DNA from: Flagellimonas profundi
GTDB taxonomy: Bacteria > Bacteroidota > Bacteroidia > Flavobacteriales > Flavobacteriaceae
DNA length: 64,000 nt
Assembly: GCF_017313275.1 (NCBI RefSeq)
Contig: NZ_JAFLNM010000001.1
Span: forward strand, 1,364,001-1,428,000
Reading direction: 5' to 3'
This document shows, piece after piece, positions 62,272-64,000 of the stretch. Position 1 is the stretch's first letter. Every line of letters starts with the position of its first letter. A program made the translations under genes and the position numbers. Below the pieces are notes generated by a model. It had not been told where the DNA came from. It saw nothing but the letters and a program-made list of their open reading frames with translations, and did not search any database.

Positions 62272-64000
62272 ATGAAAAAATTACTCACCACCATGCTACT
62301 ATTTGTAGCAACAAGTCCTTTACTATTTGGCCAAGTACAGTCCAATCTGGAATTGTTGGACATATTTAACATGGAATATGTTTCCGACCCACAGATTTCA
62401 CCCGATGGTTCCAAAATCATCTATGTCCGAAATTTTAAGGATGTAATGACGGACAGAAATCTTTCCAATCTATGGATCATCAATTTTGATGGTTCCAACA
62501 ACCGTCCATTGACCACGGGAAACCATAACGATTTTGCTCCAAAATGGTCGCACGATGGTACCAAAATCGTTTTTAAATCCAATATGGCAGATGATAAAAT
62601 GAAGCTATACCTGATGTGGTTGGACACCAAGGAAACCATGGCCCTGACCAACACACCACAATCGCCAGGTGCTGTTTCGTGGTCTTATGATGACAGATAT
62701 GTGGCCTTTAACATGTTTGTGCCTGAAGCCAATAAATCCATCATTAAAATGCCAGGCAAACCAGAAGGAGCGGAATGGAACAAACCACCCAAATACATTG
62801 ACAAAATGAACTACCGTGGAGATGGTGCGGGATATTACAAAGGCGGTAACTCACAATTGTTCACGCTCCCTATCACTGGAGGTACACCGAAACAATTGAC
62901 TTTTTCCGAGTTTGATCACGGGGGTCCCATTTGGGCCAAAGACAACAAGCATCTATATTTTAGCGCTAATTTTCATAAAGATGAGGAAATGGAGCCCGCA
63001 GACAGTGAAATCTACGCAATCAATGTAAATGATGGTGAAATCACCCCATTGACCAAACGCTATGGTCCCGATACCCACCCTGTTTTGTCTCCAGATGGTT
63101 CTAAAATTGCCTATTTGGGTTACGATGACCGTTTACAAGGCTATCAGATTACACAAATGTATATAATGAACACCGATGGATCTGGCTCCCAGTTGGTATC
63201 AGGTGATTTTGACCGCGATGTGGAGGATATGGCCTGGAACAGCAAAGGCAATGGGTTCTATTTCAGCTACACCGACCAAGGTGTGGGAAAATTAGCTTCC
63301 ATGAGCCTATCAGGCAAAGTTGACGACATCACTAACGGATTGGGTGGATTATCATTGGGCAGACCTTACAACGCCGCTGGTTTTTCAGCCTCAAACAACA
63401 ACAAATTTGCCTACACTCAGGGAGATACGAGTCATCCGTCCGATTTAGGTGCAGCAGATACGAGAAATAGCAAACGTTTGACCGCCGTGAACGACGACCT
63501 GTTCTCCTTTAAAAAATTGGGCGAAGTTGAAGAAATGTGGTGGGAGTCTTCCTATGATCAACGAAAAATACAAGGATGGGTGGTAACCCCGCCCGATTTT
63601 GACCCATCCAAAAAATATCCGATGATTCTTGAGATACACGGAGGACCGTTTACCAGTTATGGTGAAGTGTATTCCGCCGAAATCCAGGCCTATGCTGCCG
63701 AAGGTTATGTGGTGCTCTACACCAATCCCCGTGGAAGTACGAGCTACGGAGAGGAATTTGGAAACCTCATCCACCACGACTACCCCAACCATGATTATGA
63801 AGATTTGATGTCCGGTGTGGACGCCCTTTTAGAAAAAGGATACGTGGATGAAGACAACCTATTTGTTACTGGTGGTTCAGGTGGTGGCGTACTCACCGCT
63901 TGGATTGTGGGCAAAACAGACCGTTTTAAGGCCGCAGTGGTCGCCAAACCTGTGATCAACTGGACCAGTTTTGTGCTCTATGCCGATGGCGTGCAATTCT
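62272..64000 (+). CDS. S9-family prolyl oligopeptidase/dipeptidyl peptidase, partial
   Basis: The frame runs to the right edge without a stop; 576 residues are visible. A signal peptide starts at ATG 62272 (MKKLLTTMLLFVATSPLLFG); an ATG seven codons earlier is in frame but less fitting. The N-terminal region is a beta-propeller with WD-like repeats (SPDGSKIIYVRN, KWSHDGTKIVFKS and LSPDGSKIAYLG). The catalytic domain begins near YPMILEIHGGPFTSYG, and the nucleophile lies in FVTGGSGGGVLTAW (GxSxG). The Asp and His of the triad would be past the edge. The exact subclass cannot be decided. Confidence 0.9.
   Translation, partial: MKKLLTTMLLFVATSPLLFGQVQSNLELLDIFNMEYVSDPQISPDGSKIIYVRNFKDVMTDRNLSNLWIINFDGSNNRPLTTGNHNDFAPKWSHDGTKIVFKSNMADDKMKLYLMWLDTKETMALTNTPQSPGAVSWSYDDRYVAFNMFVPEANKSIIKMPGKPEGAEWNKPPKYIDKMNYRGDGAGYYKGGNSQLFTLPITGGTPKQLTFSEFDHGGPIWAKDNKHLYFSANFHKDEEMEPADSEIYAINVNDGEITPLTKRYGPDTHPVLSPDGSKIAYLGYDDRLQGYQITQMYIMNTDGSGSQLVSGDFDRDVEDMAWNSKGNGFYFSYTDQGVGKLASMSLSGKVDDITNGLGGLSLGRPYNAAGFSASNNNKFAYTQGDTSHPSDLGAADTRNSKRLTAVNDDLFSFKKLGEVEEMWWESSYDQRKIQGWVVTPPDFDPSKKYPMILEIHGGPFTSYGEVYSAEIQAYAAEGYVVLYTNPRGSTSYGEEFGNLIHHDYPNHDYEDLMSGVDALLEKGYVDEDNLFVTGGSGGGVLTAWIVGKTDRFKAAVVAKPVINWTSFVLYADGVQF

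Overview
The window reads as chromosomal core sequence from a member of the Bacteroidota, most likely a marine Flavobacteriaceae. Evidence: flavobacterial family proteins (DUF4249, DUF4252, DUF4294, DUF6090, DUF6095 and DUF6495 types), a SerB-SerA fusion, an extended GAPDH, TonB receptors with a carboxypeptidase-like N-terminal domain, weak Shine-Dalgarno sites, and repeated promoters with the Bacteroidota -7 element TAnnTTTG. The genus is not fixed by the sequence. I see no tRNA, rRNA, CRISPR array, integrase, transposase or prophage. Both window edges cut genes: an HtrA protease at the left and an S9 peptidase at the right.

Layout. 1-7.7 kb: HtrA, long-form GAPDH, a coiled-coil membrane protein, trmD, rplS, a roughly 620-base non-coding interval that looks like a structured RNA gene, and monomeric isocitrate dehydrogenase. 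7.8-17.3 kb: a TonB receptor/DUF4249 lipoprotein pair, a GntP gluconate permease, small DUF genes, an M42 aminopeptidase, a Nudix hydrolase and hisS. 17.5-30.4 kb: rpsF-rpsR-rplI, a LytTR response regulator, priA, yihY, nadC, rlmH, the serB-serA fusion, rdgB and a DbpA-like RNA helicase. 30.5-43.7 kb: a periplasmic alpha-amylase, small VOC and SRPBCC proteins, a TrmH-type methyltransferase, an amidohydrolase relic, an S10 carboxypeptidase, a penicillin acylase-type enzyme, a cysteine-free class III sirtuin, a haem-binding protein and purB. 44-48.8 kb: an MscS channel, an ECF sigma/anti-sigma/DUF4252 module and an S41 protease. 48.9-54 kb: a B12 uptake locus. 54-64 kb: rmuC, a thioesterase, the oxidative pentose phosphate genes pgl, zwf and gnd, a ChaN-like protein, a second MscS channel and the start of an S9 peptidase.

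Three groups of genes clearly work together. The B12 locus has an outer-membrane receptor behind a cobalamin riboswitch on the minus strand, and a divergent substrate-binding protein, permease and ATPase on the plus strand. The pgl-zwf pair and gnd face away from each other across a region holding a 9-base inverted repeat and together make ribulose 5-phosphate and NADPH. The ECF sigma factor, its membrane anti-sigma partner and two DUF4252 proteins form one minus-strand unit behind a textbook ECF promoter (GTAAC-N16-CGTC).

The best candidate for something undescribed is the apparent structured RNA between rplS and icd (about 4929-5319): its own promoter motif, an 8-bp long-range helix, UUCG, GAAA and GCAA tetraloop hairpins, and a terminator with a perfect 13-bp stem. 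I could not match it to tmRNA, RNase P RNA, SRP RNA or 6S RNA by their conserved motifs. All statements come from reading the sequence; no database search was run.
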